A stretch of 7,500 bases of DNA from CAYNBT01 sp964396025 (GTDB lineage: Bacteria > Patescibacteriota > WWE3 > UBA101185 > UBA10185). The notes beneath the pieces were generated by a model. That model made no database searches, was not told where the DNA came from, and saw only the letters and a program-made list of their open reading frames with translations. Of the stretch, positions 1 through 5,165 are shown one piece after another (position 1 is the first letter of the stretch; every line of letters starts with the position of its first letter). The DNA is taken from the NCBI GenBank assembly GCA_964396025.1, contig CAYNBT010000031.1:1-7500 (forward strand). Reading direction: 5' to 3'. The translations under genes and the position numbers were made by a program.

Positions 1-19
1 GAAAATAAACCGGATTCAT
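1..19 (-). CDS. 5' end of a gene leaving the window (partial)
   Basis: On the minus strand an ATG at 19-17 is followed by open codons reading M-N-P-V-Y-F to the window edge. A strong Shine-Dalgarno, GAGGAGGA (24-31), ends 4 nt before the ATG, and an extended -10 box (54-62) lies further upstream. Start, ribosome site and promoter are all in the expected order, which is why I call a gene from only six codons. It is divergent from the glycosyltransferase gene. Nothing can be said about its function. Confidence 0.55.
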
Positions 20-53
20 TGTGTCCTCCTCAATATGGGCGATAATTCTCAAC

Positions 54-62
54 ATCATAGCA
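54..62 (-). promoter_or_regulatory. Extended -10 promoter for the left-edge gene
   Basis: Read on the minus strand, the sequence is TGC-TATGAT: a TGn extension directly before a hexamer matching TATAAT at 5 of 6 positions. No good -35 box is seen 16-18 bp upstream, as is usual for extended -10 promoters. The predicted transcript would start near 47 and carry the GAGGAGGA site before the ATG at 19. Confidence 0.5.
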
Positions 63-67
63 TAAAT

Positions 68-76
68 TGCTATAGG
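68..76 (+). promoter_or_regulatory. Possible extended -10 box before the glycosyltransferase gene
   Basis: The sequence TGC-TATAGG has the TGn extension and TATA, but lacks the conserved final T, so it is a weak match. It ends 7 nt before a TTG codon at 84 and 19 nt before an ATG at 96. An AGGA at 74-77 could instead act as a Shine-Dalgarno for the TTG. The two readings exclude each other. Confidence 0.3.
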
Positions 77-83
77 ACTAGCA

Positions 84-1610
84 TTGCGCGCGCGAATGTT
101 ATTTTATTCAGTTATCTATTATCATAAATGCATGGGACTATTAAAAAAACTACCGTTACTCGAGTTATCTATCTTTTTGGCTATTATTTTAACTTTCTTA
201 TACAAACTAGATTACCACTACTTTTTTACTGATGAGATTTTGTACGCTAATCGTGGCAGTGAGTTATTGCGTGGGGAGTTTTCGGGCTCCTTGCAAGTGC
301 CTCCACTTCCAAAATATCTTGCAGGCGTAATGCTTAACTTTTTTGATCACAACACGTTTGCGTTAAGAATGCCTTATGCGCTTATAGGAGTGATAAGTTC
401 CTTTTTGGTGTATTTCATCCTAAAAAAAGAATTTGGAAAGAACTGGGGATTGGTAGGTGCTGTGTTGTTTGCAACAAGTCGCACCATTTTTGATTCAACG
501 CGCATGGTGATGTTGGAACCACTGCTTCATTTATTTTGGCTGTTGTTTAACGTTTATTTTTACAGAACTTTTTTTTACGCAACCAAAAAAGACTATGTTT
601 TGACAGGGATTTTTTTTGGTTTGTCTATTGCTACCAAGGTGACTTCGCTCATTTTAATCCCGTTCTTAGCACTGGGGTTTTTATATAGTGTTTATGTGAA
701 AAATCAAACAGTCAGTTATGCACTAAAAAACTATATGTTGATTGCTTGCTTCGGTTTTATCTCAGTGTTAGTTACATATCTGCATCATTTTTTTAGTTCA
801 GGTATTTGGGTAGCAGTGGAAGGTACGTTAAGAGCACTAAAAGAAGTATATTTTACAAAAAGTGAGGAGGGTAAGCTACATGTGATAGGAGAAAATCTTT
901 ACGTAAAATCTCCTTGGTGGGCATACGTTTATTACTATGTTGATCACAATGGTGTCTTAAGACCTGTGCTGTATGCTCTGTTTGCGTTAGTAGCGATCGC
1001 ATCACGAAGTTTTTTTGTTTTATACTGGGGCACTTTTTGTTTATTTATGTTTGTGTTTCATCAGTTCTCAGGCGTCAAAAATGCCAGATACATTTCCTCC
1101 TTTGAAATACCTTTGCTAATGTTGGTTATTGCAGGAATTTACTATGCTTATTCAAAAATTTCTCAACAGCGTGCTTTTACTGCCGTGCTGTTGTTGGTGT
1201 TGGGGCTAATGATTTTTAAACACGTAAATTATCTTAACAACTTGAAGCCAACTGAATATCTTGGACTTTGGCAATACTTTAAAACAGAAACCACCAATTT
1301 TACGCAATATAAAAGACTTTACGTTTTTGGTTCGGTGCGAAGTATGAAATGGTATAGAGATTTAGTTCCTAATAAAAGCATGTTTCTGTATAGGAGAGAT
1401 TACGATGTGATGTGTCCTGAGTTTGACACGTTTGATTACTTTGCTTTTGACAAAGAGGAACTTTTAAAAGACCCAGAAAACTTTTTATATAGATATATAA
1501 CTGCAAACGGCAAAAACTTTCGACTTGTGTCCGAGATAGAGGATATGTATGTATACAAAAAACAGCAGGTGTTTGATTCTGTTCTGGATTGTGCGTTGGC
1601 AAAAGAATAA
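84..1610 (+). CDS. PMT/ArnT-like GT-C family membrane glycosyltransferase
   Basis: Integral membrane enzyme expected to transfer a sugar from a polyprenyl-phosphate donor to an acceptor on the outer face of the membrane; substrate unknown. Numbering from the TTG at 84: an acidic pair D50-E51 (context FFTDEILYA) in the first external loop, the catalytic-site position of GT-C enzymes; PPLPKY (73-78), the family's 'PPL.K' element; TRMVMLEP (139-146), matching the PMT 'R..MLDP' signature; and KNARY (332-336) late in the protein. About eleven hydrophobic helices span residues 26-380, then a soluble tail of about 120 residues. The overall length of about 500 aa is usual for the family. The start is unresolved: TTG at 84 (AGGA 6 nt upstream), ATG at 96, or ATG at 132, which gives a conventional short N-terminus (MGLLKKLP) but has no visible ribosome site. 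All share one frame. The gene stands alone, with a terminator directly after the TAA. Confidence 0.87.
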   Translation: MRARMLFYSVIYYHKCMGLLKKLPLLELSIFLAIILTFLYKLDYHYFFTDEILYANRGSELLRGEFSGSLQVPPLPKYLAGVMLNFFDHNTFALRMPYALIGVISSFLVYFILKKEFGKNWGLVGAVLFATSRTIFDSTRMVMLEPLLHLFWLLFNVYFYRTFFYATKKDYVLTGIFFGLSIATKVTSLILIPFLALGFLYSVYVKNQTVSYALKNYMLIACFGFISVLVTYLHHFFSSGIWVAVEGTLRALKEVYFTKSEEGKLHVIGENLYVKSPWWAYVYYYVDHNGVLRPVLYALFALVAIASRSFFVLYWGTFCLFMFVFHQFSGVKNARYISSFEIPLLMLVIAGIYYAYSKISQQRAFTAVLLLVLGLMIFKHVNYLNNLKPTEYLGLWQYFKTETTNFTQYKRLYVFGSVRSMKWYRDLVPNKSMFLYRRDYDVMCPEFDTFDYFAFDKEELLKDPENFLYRYITANGKNFRLVSEIEDMYVYKKQQVFDSVLDCALAKE

Positions 1611-1612
1611 TC

Positions 1613-1650
1613 AAAAAGCCTTCTTTAGTTGAAAGAAGGCTTTGCGTGTT
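1613..1650. terminator. Bidirectional intrinsic terminator
   Basis: A perfect 12-bp stem, AAAGCCTTCTTT (1615-1626) and AAAGAAGGCTTT (1632-1643), closes over a 5-nt loop. On the minus strand the stem runs into TTTTT (1617-1613), a good termination tract. On the plus strand the T stretch is shorter and interrupted. It sits between the convergent glycosyltransferase (stop at 1610) and small membrane protein (stop at 1650) and should serve both. Confidence 0.85.
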
Positions 1651-2009
1651 TAGAAAAGAGATTCACGTTTGGCAATGTTTCTAAGCAAATGAAAAACTGC
1701 GATTAGAGTTCCACCGGGGGCGATTACACCATAGATAAAGGCCATACCTTTTGATGCTCTAAATGCATATTCGTTTGTGCTGATGCGTCTTGGCTTTGTT
1801 GCTGTTCCATCTACAATATGCACTGCCGAGAAAATGACGACGCCTATCAAGTAATTCACAATGATATTGTCTATAATGCTAGACATAAGGATATCTAACC
1901 ATGTAGATCCTGTTACTTGCTGAATGGCAAACAACACAGTGATGACTGATAAACAAGATATGAGCGCACCTAAAAAGGTAAACAATATGTTTCTGATTGT
2001 GGTAGCCAT
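1650..2009 (-). CDS. Small three-helix membrane protein of unknown function
   Basis: 119 aa; I do not recognise the family. Three hydrophobic segments are visible at about residues 7-30, 43-66 and 88-109. They are separated by a short polar turn (GSTWLD) and by a basic, probably cytoplasmic loop at 70-87 containing KPRR. The C-terminus is also basic (RNIAKRESLF). There are no obvious catalytic motifs, and the single Cys (C19) lies in helix 1. The start is well supported: AGGAGAG (2014-2020) lies 4 nt before the ATG, with an extended -10 box further up. It is divergent from the 91-aa gene at 2141 and convergent with the glycosyltransferase. A perfect inverted repeat over the predicted transcription start hints at regulated expression. 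Confidence 0.75.
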   Translation of the reverse strand: MATTIRNILFTFLGALISCLSVITVLFAIQQVTGSTWLDILMSSIIDNIIVNYLIGVVIFSAVHIVDGTATKPRRISTNEYAFRASKGMAFIYGVIAPGGTLIAVFHLLRNIAKRESLF

Positions 2010-2022
2010 TGATCTCTCCTGT

Positions 2023-2040
2023 ACCTAGAATACTCTAGGT
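2023..2040. promoter_or_regulatory. Inverted repeat (possible operator or 5' UTR hairpin)
   Basis: ACCTAGA-ATAC-TCTAGGT has perfect 7-bp arms and a 4-nt centre. It lies just upstream of the ribosome site (2014-2020) of the small membrane protein and covers the transcription start expected from the -10 box at 2043-2048 (about 2036). This is where a repressor operator would sit. As RNA it could fold only if transcription starts at or above 2040. Confidence 0.45.
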
Positions 2041-2042
2041 CT

Positions 2043-2051
2043 ATTGTAGCA
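2043..2051 (-). promoter_or_regulatory. Extended -10 promoter of the small membrane protein gene
   Basis: The minus-strand sequence is TGC-TACAAT, with the TGn extension and 5 of 6 matches to TATAAT. No convincing -35 hexamer is present at 16-18 bp. The predicted start is near 2036, giving a leader of roughly 27 nt that contains the AGGAGAG site. Confidence 0.5.
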
Positions 2052-2067
2052 ATTTATACACAATTGC
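2049..2067. repeat. Inverted repeat in the divergent intergenic region
   Basis: GCAATT (2049-2054) and AATTGC (2062-2067) form 6-bp arms around a 7-nt AT-rich centre. The element overlaps the TGn part of the minus-strand -10 box and lies just upstream of the -35 box of the opposite gene. That position suits a shared binding site, but short AT-rich dyads arise by chance in such DNA. Confidence 0.3.
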
Positions 2068-2074
2068 ACCAGCA

Positions 2075-2103
2075 TTTACATATGCCCCATAGTATGGTAT
2101 GCT
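2075..2103 (+). promoter_or_regulatory. Sigma70-type promoter of the 91-aa gene
   Basis: The -35 box TTTACA (2075-2080, 5 of 6 matches) and the -10 box TATGCT (2098-2103, 4 of 6) are separated by exactly 17 bp. Transcription should start near 2110, giving a leader of about 30 nt that carries the AGGAGGA site for the ATG at 2141. This makes the in-frame ATG at 2099 an unlikely start. Confidence 0.55.
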
Positions 2104-2140
2104 TCTTTACAAAATACACCGTACTTGTAGGAGGATTTGT

Positions 2141-2416
2141 ATGAGTAATCAGACTCAGATGTGGCAGGAAATTGGTCTTTTTGAACTCCCTGTTTCTACG
2201 AACATGCGCACTCTTCGTGCAAAAAATCTTCAAGATATTGTGCCTGCACTTGAAAGATTGTTTTGGGAAATTTACGATACCTTCAACTTGAGTTACTACG
2301 GAACTGTATATGCATTGGTTGAGGTTGGTTCAAATAAGCAATTGTTCTTATATGAACGAGGTGTCTCTGGGATGTTTAACCTAAATAGTTGGGCTTTAAT
2401 TGAACAGAGCGACTAA
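2141..2416 (+). CDS. Hypothetical 91-aa soluble protein
   Basis: Unrecognised. The start at 2141 is chosen over the in-frame ATG at 2099 because AGGAGGA (2129-2135) lies 5 nt upstream and the promoter -10 box covers 2098-2103. The protein has no signal peptide, membrane segment or cysteine. It looks like a small alpha/beta domain: a likely helix at about 28-48 (NLQDIVPALERLFWEIYDTF), then probable strands at 53-62 and 67-72. Aromatic residues are frequent. It has its own promoter and terminator, so it is probably monocistronic. Divergence from the small membrane protein across an intergenic region with dyads suggests linked control, but nothing shows that the proteins interact. Confidence 0.7.
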   Translation: MSNQTQMWQEIGLFELPVSTNMRTLRAKNLQDIVPALERLFWEIYDTFNLSYYGTVYALVEVGSNKQLFLYERGVSGMFNLNSWALIEQSD

Positions 2417-2431
2417 ATTGAATATCATTCT

Positions 2432-2485
2432 AAAGCTCTCTATCTGATACATAGTGTATCAGCATGAGAGCTTTCCTTTACCCAT
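2432..2485 (+). terminator. Two-tier hairpin terminator after the 91-aa gene
   Basis: Outer arms AAAGCTCTC (2432-2440) and GAGAGCTTT (2466-2474) pair over 9 bp. A 3x3 internal loop follows, then an inner 8-bp stem CTGATACA/TGTATCAG (2444-2451, 2455-2462) closes on TAG. Downstream is TTTCCTTTA, an interrupted T stretch. It begins 15 nt after the stop at 2416 and separates this gene from the MFS gene. Confidence 0.65.
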
Positions 2486-2499
2486 TGGATATATGTTTT

Positions 2500-2529
2500 T
2501 GTACAGGAACTGCTTTGTGGTGGTAATAT
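2500..2529 (+). promoter_or_regulatory. Extended -10 promoter giving a leaderless MFS mRNA
   Basis: TGG-TAATAT (2521-2529) is an extended -10 box, with TGTACA (2500-2505, 4 of 6 matches to TTGACA) 18 bp upstream of the hexamer. Only 7 nt separate the box from the ATG at 2537, so transcription should begin at or next to the start codon. No usable Shine-Dalgarno is present. Confidence 0.5.
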
Positions 2530-2536
2530 TTAGCTA

Positions 2537-3157
2537 ATGCTTCACATTAACTCCAAAATTCTGCGTAGTGTGTATTCTCTCAGAGTTAACATTGTAATCA
2601 AGGTCCTTACAGCTTCTTATGTCTTTGTGTTAGCAGGATGGGGTTTGGTTTCTCCGCTGATTGCTGTGTTTATTACAGAAAATGTAAAGGGTGCTGGAAT
2701 TGAAACAGTTGGTTTAGCTATGAGTTTGTACGCGCTGACTCGAAGTTTTCTTCAAATACCTGTAGCAAGAATTTTGGACATGCGAAAAGGCGAGAAAGAT
2801 GAATTTGTATCGCTATTTACCGGTATGGTAATTGTGGGTTTTACTGCGTTAAGTTATATGTACGTTGATAGTTCTATGAAGCTTTTTGTGGTTCAGATTT
2901 TGTATGGTTTAGGCGATGCTCTCATTTATCCTGCTTGGGGGTCTTTGTTTATGTCGCATGTGGATCGTCATGAGCGCGCAACAGAGAATAGTTTGTATCA
3001 GACTTCTGCAGACATAGCTACTGCTCTTTCGGCTTCCCTTGGTGCGTTTTTAGTAGTTGAATTTGGATACAGGCCGGTATTTTTTATCGTAGCAATTGCC
3101 ACATGGATGGGAGCTTTACTGCTACCTCTGATGTATGCTTCATTAAAGAAAAGTTAG
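2537..3157 (+). CDS. Half-length (six-helix) MFS transporter-like protein
   Basis: 206 aa with six hydrophobic segments at about 18-46, 55-79, 90-110, 113-138, 152-175 and 178-202. This corresponds to the N-terminal half of a Major Facilitator Superfamily carrier, normally 12 helices and about 400 aa. Between helices 2 and 3 lies VARILDMRKGEKDE (77-89), a degenerate form of the MFS motif A (usual core G...D R.GR). Helix 4 has the MFS-like stretch LYGLGDALIYPAWGSL. The protein ends naturally after helix 6 with a basic tail (SLKKS) and a TAG. The DNA beyond is the antisense of another intact gene, so there is no remnant of a second half. It may work as a dimer of halves, or be a helper protein. 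Substrate unknown. The reading frame is clean, so it does not look like a pseudogene. Confidence 0.75.
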   Translation: MLHINSKILRSVYSLRVNIVIKVLTASYVFVLAGWGLVSPLIAVFITENVKGAGIETVGLAMSLYALTRSFLQIPVARILDMRKGEKDEFVSLFTGMVIVGFTALSYMYVDSSMKLFVVQILYGLGDALIYPAWGSLFMSHVDRHERATENSLYQTSADIATALSASLGAFLVVEFGYRPVFFIVAIATWMGALLLPLMYASLKKS

Positions 3158-3750
3158 CGCCTCTTACTTGTCCACTTTGTATTCCACCAATCACTTACAT
3201 TACTCGTTGCTATTTCTTGAGCAAGTTTTTTAGCACTTTTAGTATGCAATCCCTTATATTGCGCACTCTTGCTTTGAAAATCGTCTAGGTGTAGCCAGGA
3301 TTCTGCTTCTTTGTTTCCGGTGTGCATATGTTCTTTTAGCAATAGGATTTGGTCAATGATATCGGCATCTTTTGCCACCTTGGATTCAAGTGTTTCTCGT
3401 TCCTCGTACTCTTTGAAAATTGTTTGGAGTTCTTTGTCTCCCGGAATATCCTGAAGTTGTTCTGCGATAATTTCATCTTCAAAAACTTTTACATATCTTT
3501 TATGAACCCAGTTTTGATCATTACTTCTAGTTTCGGGTATGTCATGCAAGAGGCACATCATTACAACTTTGTATGGATTTGCTTTTTCTAATTGAGCAAG
3601 GAACCAACCAATCCAAGTCACTCTAAACTTGTGGGAGGAAATATTATCCGTTACGTCTTCTGTTAATAAAGTTTGTCTGTGAGCTCTAGGAAGTTTTCGT
3701 AGAGTTCCGATTTCAAATAAAAAATTAGATAGGCCTTTAAGCTTGTTCAT
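3154..3750 (-). CDS. HD-domain phosphohydrolase (YfbR/HDDC2-like)
   Basis: 198 aa, about the size of the HD_3/YfbR group, whose characterised members are metal-dependent 5'-deoxynucleotidases acting on dNMPs. The ordered metal ligands of an HD domain are visible: H40 in DNISSHKFRV, H69-D70 in CLLHDIPETRSND (with E73 just after), and D130 in KVAKDADIIDQILLLKE, equivalent to the distal Asp of YfbR. An N-terminal TLRKLPRAHR segment (16-25) resembles the 'L....R' entry of these enzymes. Exact substrate is not determinable. The start ATG (3750-3748) has no Shine-Dalgarno but an extended -10 box 7 nt upstream, implying leaderless translation. Its stop overlaps that of the MFS gene by 4 bp in convergent orientation (3154-3157). 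The start lies 28 bp downstream of the GNAT gene's stop. Confidence 0.85.
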   Translation of the reverse strand: MNKLKGLSNFLFEIGTLRKLPRAHRQTLLTEDVTDNISSHKFRVTWIGWFLAQLEKANPYKVVMMCLLHDIPETRSNDQNWVHKRYVKVFEDEIIAEQLQDIPGDKELQTIFKEYEERETLESKVAKDADIIDQILLLKEHMHTGNKEAESWLHLDDFQSKSAQYKGLHTKSAKKLAQEIATSNVSDWWNTKWTSKRR

Positions 3751-3757
3751 GGCCGTT

Positions 3758-3766
3758 AGTATACCA
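3758..3766 (-). promoter_or_regulatory. Extended -10 promoter of the HD gene (leaderless)
   Basis: The minus-strand sequence is TGG-TATACT (5 of 6 matches plus TGn), ending 7 nt before the ATG at 3750. A weak TTAAGT lies 17 bp upstream and overlaps the end of the GNAT gene. The gene therefore appears to have its own promoter rather than depend on read-through from GNAT. Confidence 0.55.
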
Positions 3767-3778
3767 CTGGCTTTCTTG

Positions 3779-4210
3779 TTACTTAAGCGGTTTAACCAGT
3801 GTTTTCCAGCTGGTTTCTCTGTAACCTGTTTTTTGATACCAATTGAATGAGGGTAGTTTATTGCTTGCAGTTAGCCATGTTGCATTGTAGTTTTGTTCTT
3901 GTGCATAGGTTTCGGCAGTTTCCAGCAGTTTACTTCCAACACCTGCTTTTATAAAGTCTGGTTTTACAGCAATGATATCAATGTAAAGCTCTTGTCCGTC
4001 CAGCACATTGTCTTCTTCAGCAATAAGAATTCCCACCATTTCATGTTCAATCTCAGCGGCCCAACAGGACTGTTCGTTAAAATGTTGCTTCAACCTTTTT
4101 AGGCAAGTTTCTAAATTCCATTTTTCTCCAACGGAATTAAATGATGCATAAAAAATTTGGGCAGCTAAATCTAGTTCTTCGGATTTGAGTTTTCTGATTT
4201 TTACATTCAT
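3779..4210 (-). CDS. GNAT-family N-acetyltransferase
   Basis: 143 aa, a standard single GNAT domain that uses acetyl-CoA to acetylate an amine; substrate unknown. The central strand and acetyl-CoA loop are at 77-97: IDIIAVKPDFIKAGVGSKLL, where the GxG (G90-V91-G92) and following helix bind the pyrophosphate arm. The Gln/Arg normally three residues before the first Gly is Ile here (I87). Motif B is SFNWYQKTGY (121-130), with the Tyr (Y125) that often acts as general acid. An earlier strand, WAAEIEHEMVGILIAEED, fits GNAT strands 2-3. The ATG at 4210 has an extended -10 box only 6 nt upstream and no Shine-Dalgarno. It is separated from thyA by a strong terminator, so it is its own transcription unit. 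Confidence 0.85.
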   Translation of the reverse strand: MNVKIRKLKSEELDLAAQIFYASFNSVGEKWNLETCLKRLKQHFNEQSCWAAEIEHEMVGILIAEEDNVLDGQELYIDIIAVKPDFIKAGVGSKLLETAETYAQEQNYNATWLTASNKLPSFNWYQKTGYRETSWKTLVKPLK

Positions 4211-4216
4211 ACGAGG

Positions 4217-4225
4217 ATTTTACCA
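4217..4225 (-). promoter_or_regulatory. Extended -10 promoter of the GNAT gene (leaderless)
   Basis: The minus-strand sequence is TGG-TAAAAT, ending 6 nt before the ATG at 4210. No -35 box is recognisable; that region is filled by the thyA terminator. The short spacing predicts a transcript starting at or next to the start codon. Confidence 0.5.
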
Positions 4226-4230
4226 CTAGC

Positions 4231-4271
4231 ACAAAAAAGAAGCCTCAGCATTAAAAAACACTGAGGCTTTT
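4231..4271 (-). terminator. Intrinsic terminator of thyA
   Basis: On the minus strand AAGCCTCAG (4269-4261) pairs with CTGAGGCTT (4248-4240) over a 12-nt T-rich loop. The stem is followed by CTTTTTTG, a classical U-tract. It begins 6 nt after the thyA stop and ends just before the GNAT promoter, so it insulates the two genes. Confidence 0.88.
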
Positions 4272-4274
4272 GGT

Positions 4275-5066
4275 TTACACTGCGATTGGCGCTTTGATTG
4301 CAGGATGGCTTTGATACCCAACCAATTCAAAGTCATCAAGCTTAAATCCCAAGATATCTTTCACATCAGGATTTATCTTCATCTGGGGGAGTGGATATGG
4401 TTCTCGTGTGAGTTGCAGATCCACTTGGTCCAGATGATTCAGATATATATGGGCGTCGCCAAAGGTGTGTACAAATTCCCCGGGTTCATATCCAGTAACT
4501 TGCGCTAGCATCATGGTAAGCAAGGCGTAGGACGCTATGTTAAAAGGCACTCCGAGAAACATGTCGGCGCTTCGCTGGTATAACTGTAGGGAGAGTTTGC
4601 GTTTTCTAACATAAGCTTGCCAGAGTGTGTGACAAGGAGGTAGTGCCATTTTGCTCAAATCCGCTGGATTCCATGCACTTACGATCAGGCTTCTCGAATT
4701 TGGATTGCGTTTGATGTTATCAATTAGCCAAGCTATTTGATCAATGTGGCCGTCAGGTGTTTGCCAGTTCCGCCACTGCGCGCCATACACAGGTCCAAGC
4801 TCTCCATTTTCGTCTGCCCACTCATCCCAGATACGTACTCCGTCTTTGTGCAACTCTTTTACGTTAGTTTTTCCTTGCAAGAAGAACAGAAGTTCTGCTA
4901 TCACTCCCTTGAGCCACAGTTTCTTTGTAGTTACAGCAGGAAATCCTTCTGCTAGATTGAATCTCAGTTGAGCACCAAAGATGCTTAATGTTCCCGTACC
5001 GGTTCTATCGTCGCTTGGGGTGCCGTGCTCGCGAATATATCGAAGCAGGTCGAGATATTGTTTCAT
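4275..5066 (-). CDS. thyA: Thymidylate synthase ThyA
   Basis: Cytoplasmic enzyme that methylates dUMP to dTMP with 5,10-methylenetetrahydrofolate, giving dihydrofolate. At 263 aa it is nearly the length of E. coli ThyA (264) and aligns along its whole length. Visible active-site residues: R21 in DDRTGTGT; E58 in IAELLFFLQG; W80 and W83 in RIWDEWADENG; the nucleophile C145 in ALPPCHTLWQ; R165 and D168 in QLYQRSADMFLG; N176 in PFNIASY; and H206/Y208 in DAHIYLNH. The phosphate-binding double Arg of the partner subunit (E. coli R126-R127) reads R125-S126 here (NPNSRSLIVSAWN), so the second Arg is replaced by Ser. The start is supported by AAGGAG (5075-5080), 8 nt upstream, and a plausible promoter. 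No dihydrofolate reductase gene is in the window. Confidence 0.98.
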   Translation of the reverse strand: MKQYLDLLRYIREHGTPSDDRTGTGTLSIFGAQLRFNLAEGFPAVTTKKLWLKGVIAELLFFLQGKTNVKELHKDGVRIWDEWADENGELGPVYGAQWRNWQTPDGHIDQIAWLIDNIKRNPNSRSLIVSAWNPADLSKMALPPCHTLWQAYVRKRKLSLQLYQRSADMFLGVPFNIASYALLTMMLAQVTGYEPGEFVHTFGDAHIYLNHLDQVDLQLTREPYPLPQMKINPDVKDILGFKLDDFELVGYQSHPAIKAPIAV

Positions 5067-5105
5067 TGAATTTTCTCCTTTTGGGTAGTTGTTGAGTCTA
5101 TTTGT

Positions 5106-5133
5106 ATATTAGTAGGTTTTGGGTAAGATGCAA
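5106..5133 (-). promoter_or_regulatory. Putative thyA promoter
   Basis: On the minus strand TTGCAT (5133-5128) and TAATAT (5111-5106) are separated by 16 bp. Both are moderate matches (3 of 6 and 4 of 6). Transcription would start near 5099, giving a leader of about 32 nt that includes the AAGGAG site. Read-through from the upstream kinase-like gene is also possible, because no strong terminator lies in the 99-bp gap. Confidence 0.4.
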
Positions 5134-5165
5134 CGATTTTAACAGGTGTGGTGTGCCGGAACTGG

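Noticed and set aside
1369..1614. 81-codon minus-strand open frame inside the glycosyltransferase gene
   Set aside because: It lies wholly antisense to a well-supported gene, has no ribosome site or recognisable protein character, and runs past the terminator stem.
2099..2140. Upstream in-frame ATG as start of the 91-aa protein
   Set aside because: The ATG at 2099 lies in the -10 box of a good promoter, while the ATG at 2141 has AGGAGGA at ideal spacing.
2537..3157. MFS gene as a pseudogene or frameshifted full-length carrier
   Set aside because: No helix-7-12 sequence follows in any frame; the next DNA is an intact convergent gene, and the protein ends in a natural basic tail.
3103..3591. 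Plus-strand open frames at 3103-3288 and 3349-3591
   Set aside because: They are antisense to the HD gene, whose metal-binding motifs are intact; their translations are Phe/Cys-rich with no family features.
3893..4102. Plus-strand open frame opposite the GNAT gene
   Set aside because: It is an antisense shadow of a gene with clear GNAT motifs and has no start signals.
4305..4971. Plus-strand open frames opposite thyA (4305-4508, 4737-4955, 4744-4971)
   Set aside because: thyA is unambiguous on the minus strand. These are reverse-frame shadows, and two of them overlap each other.
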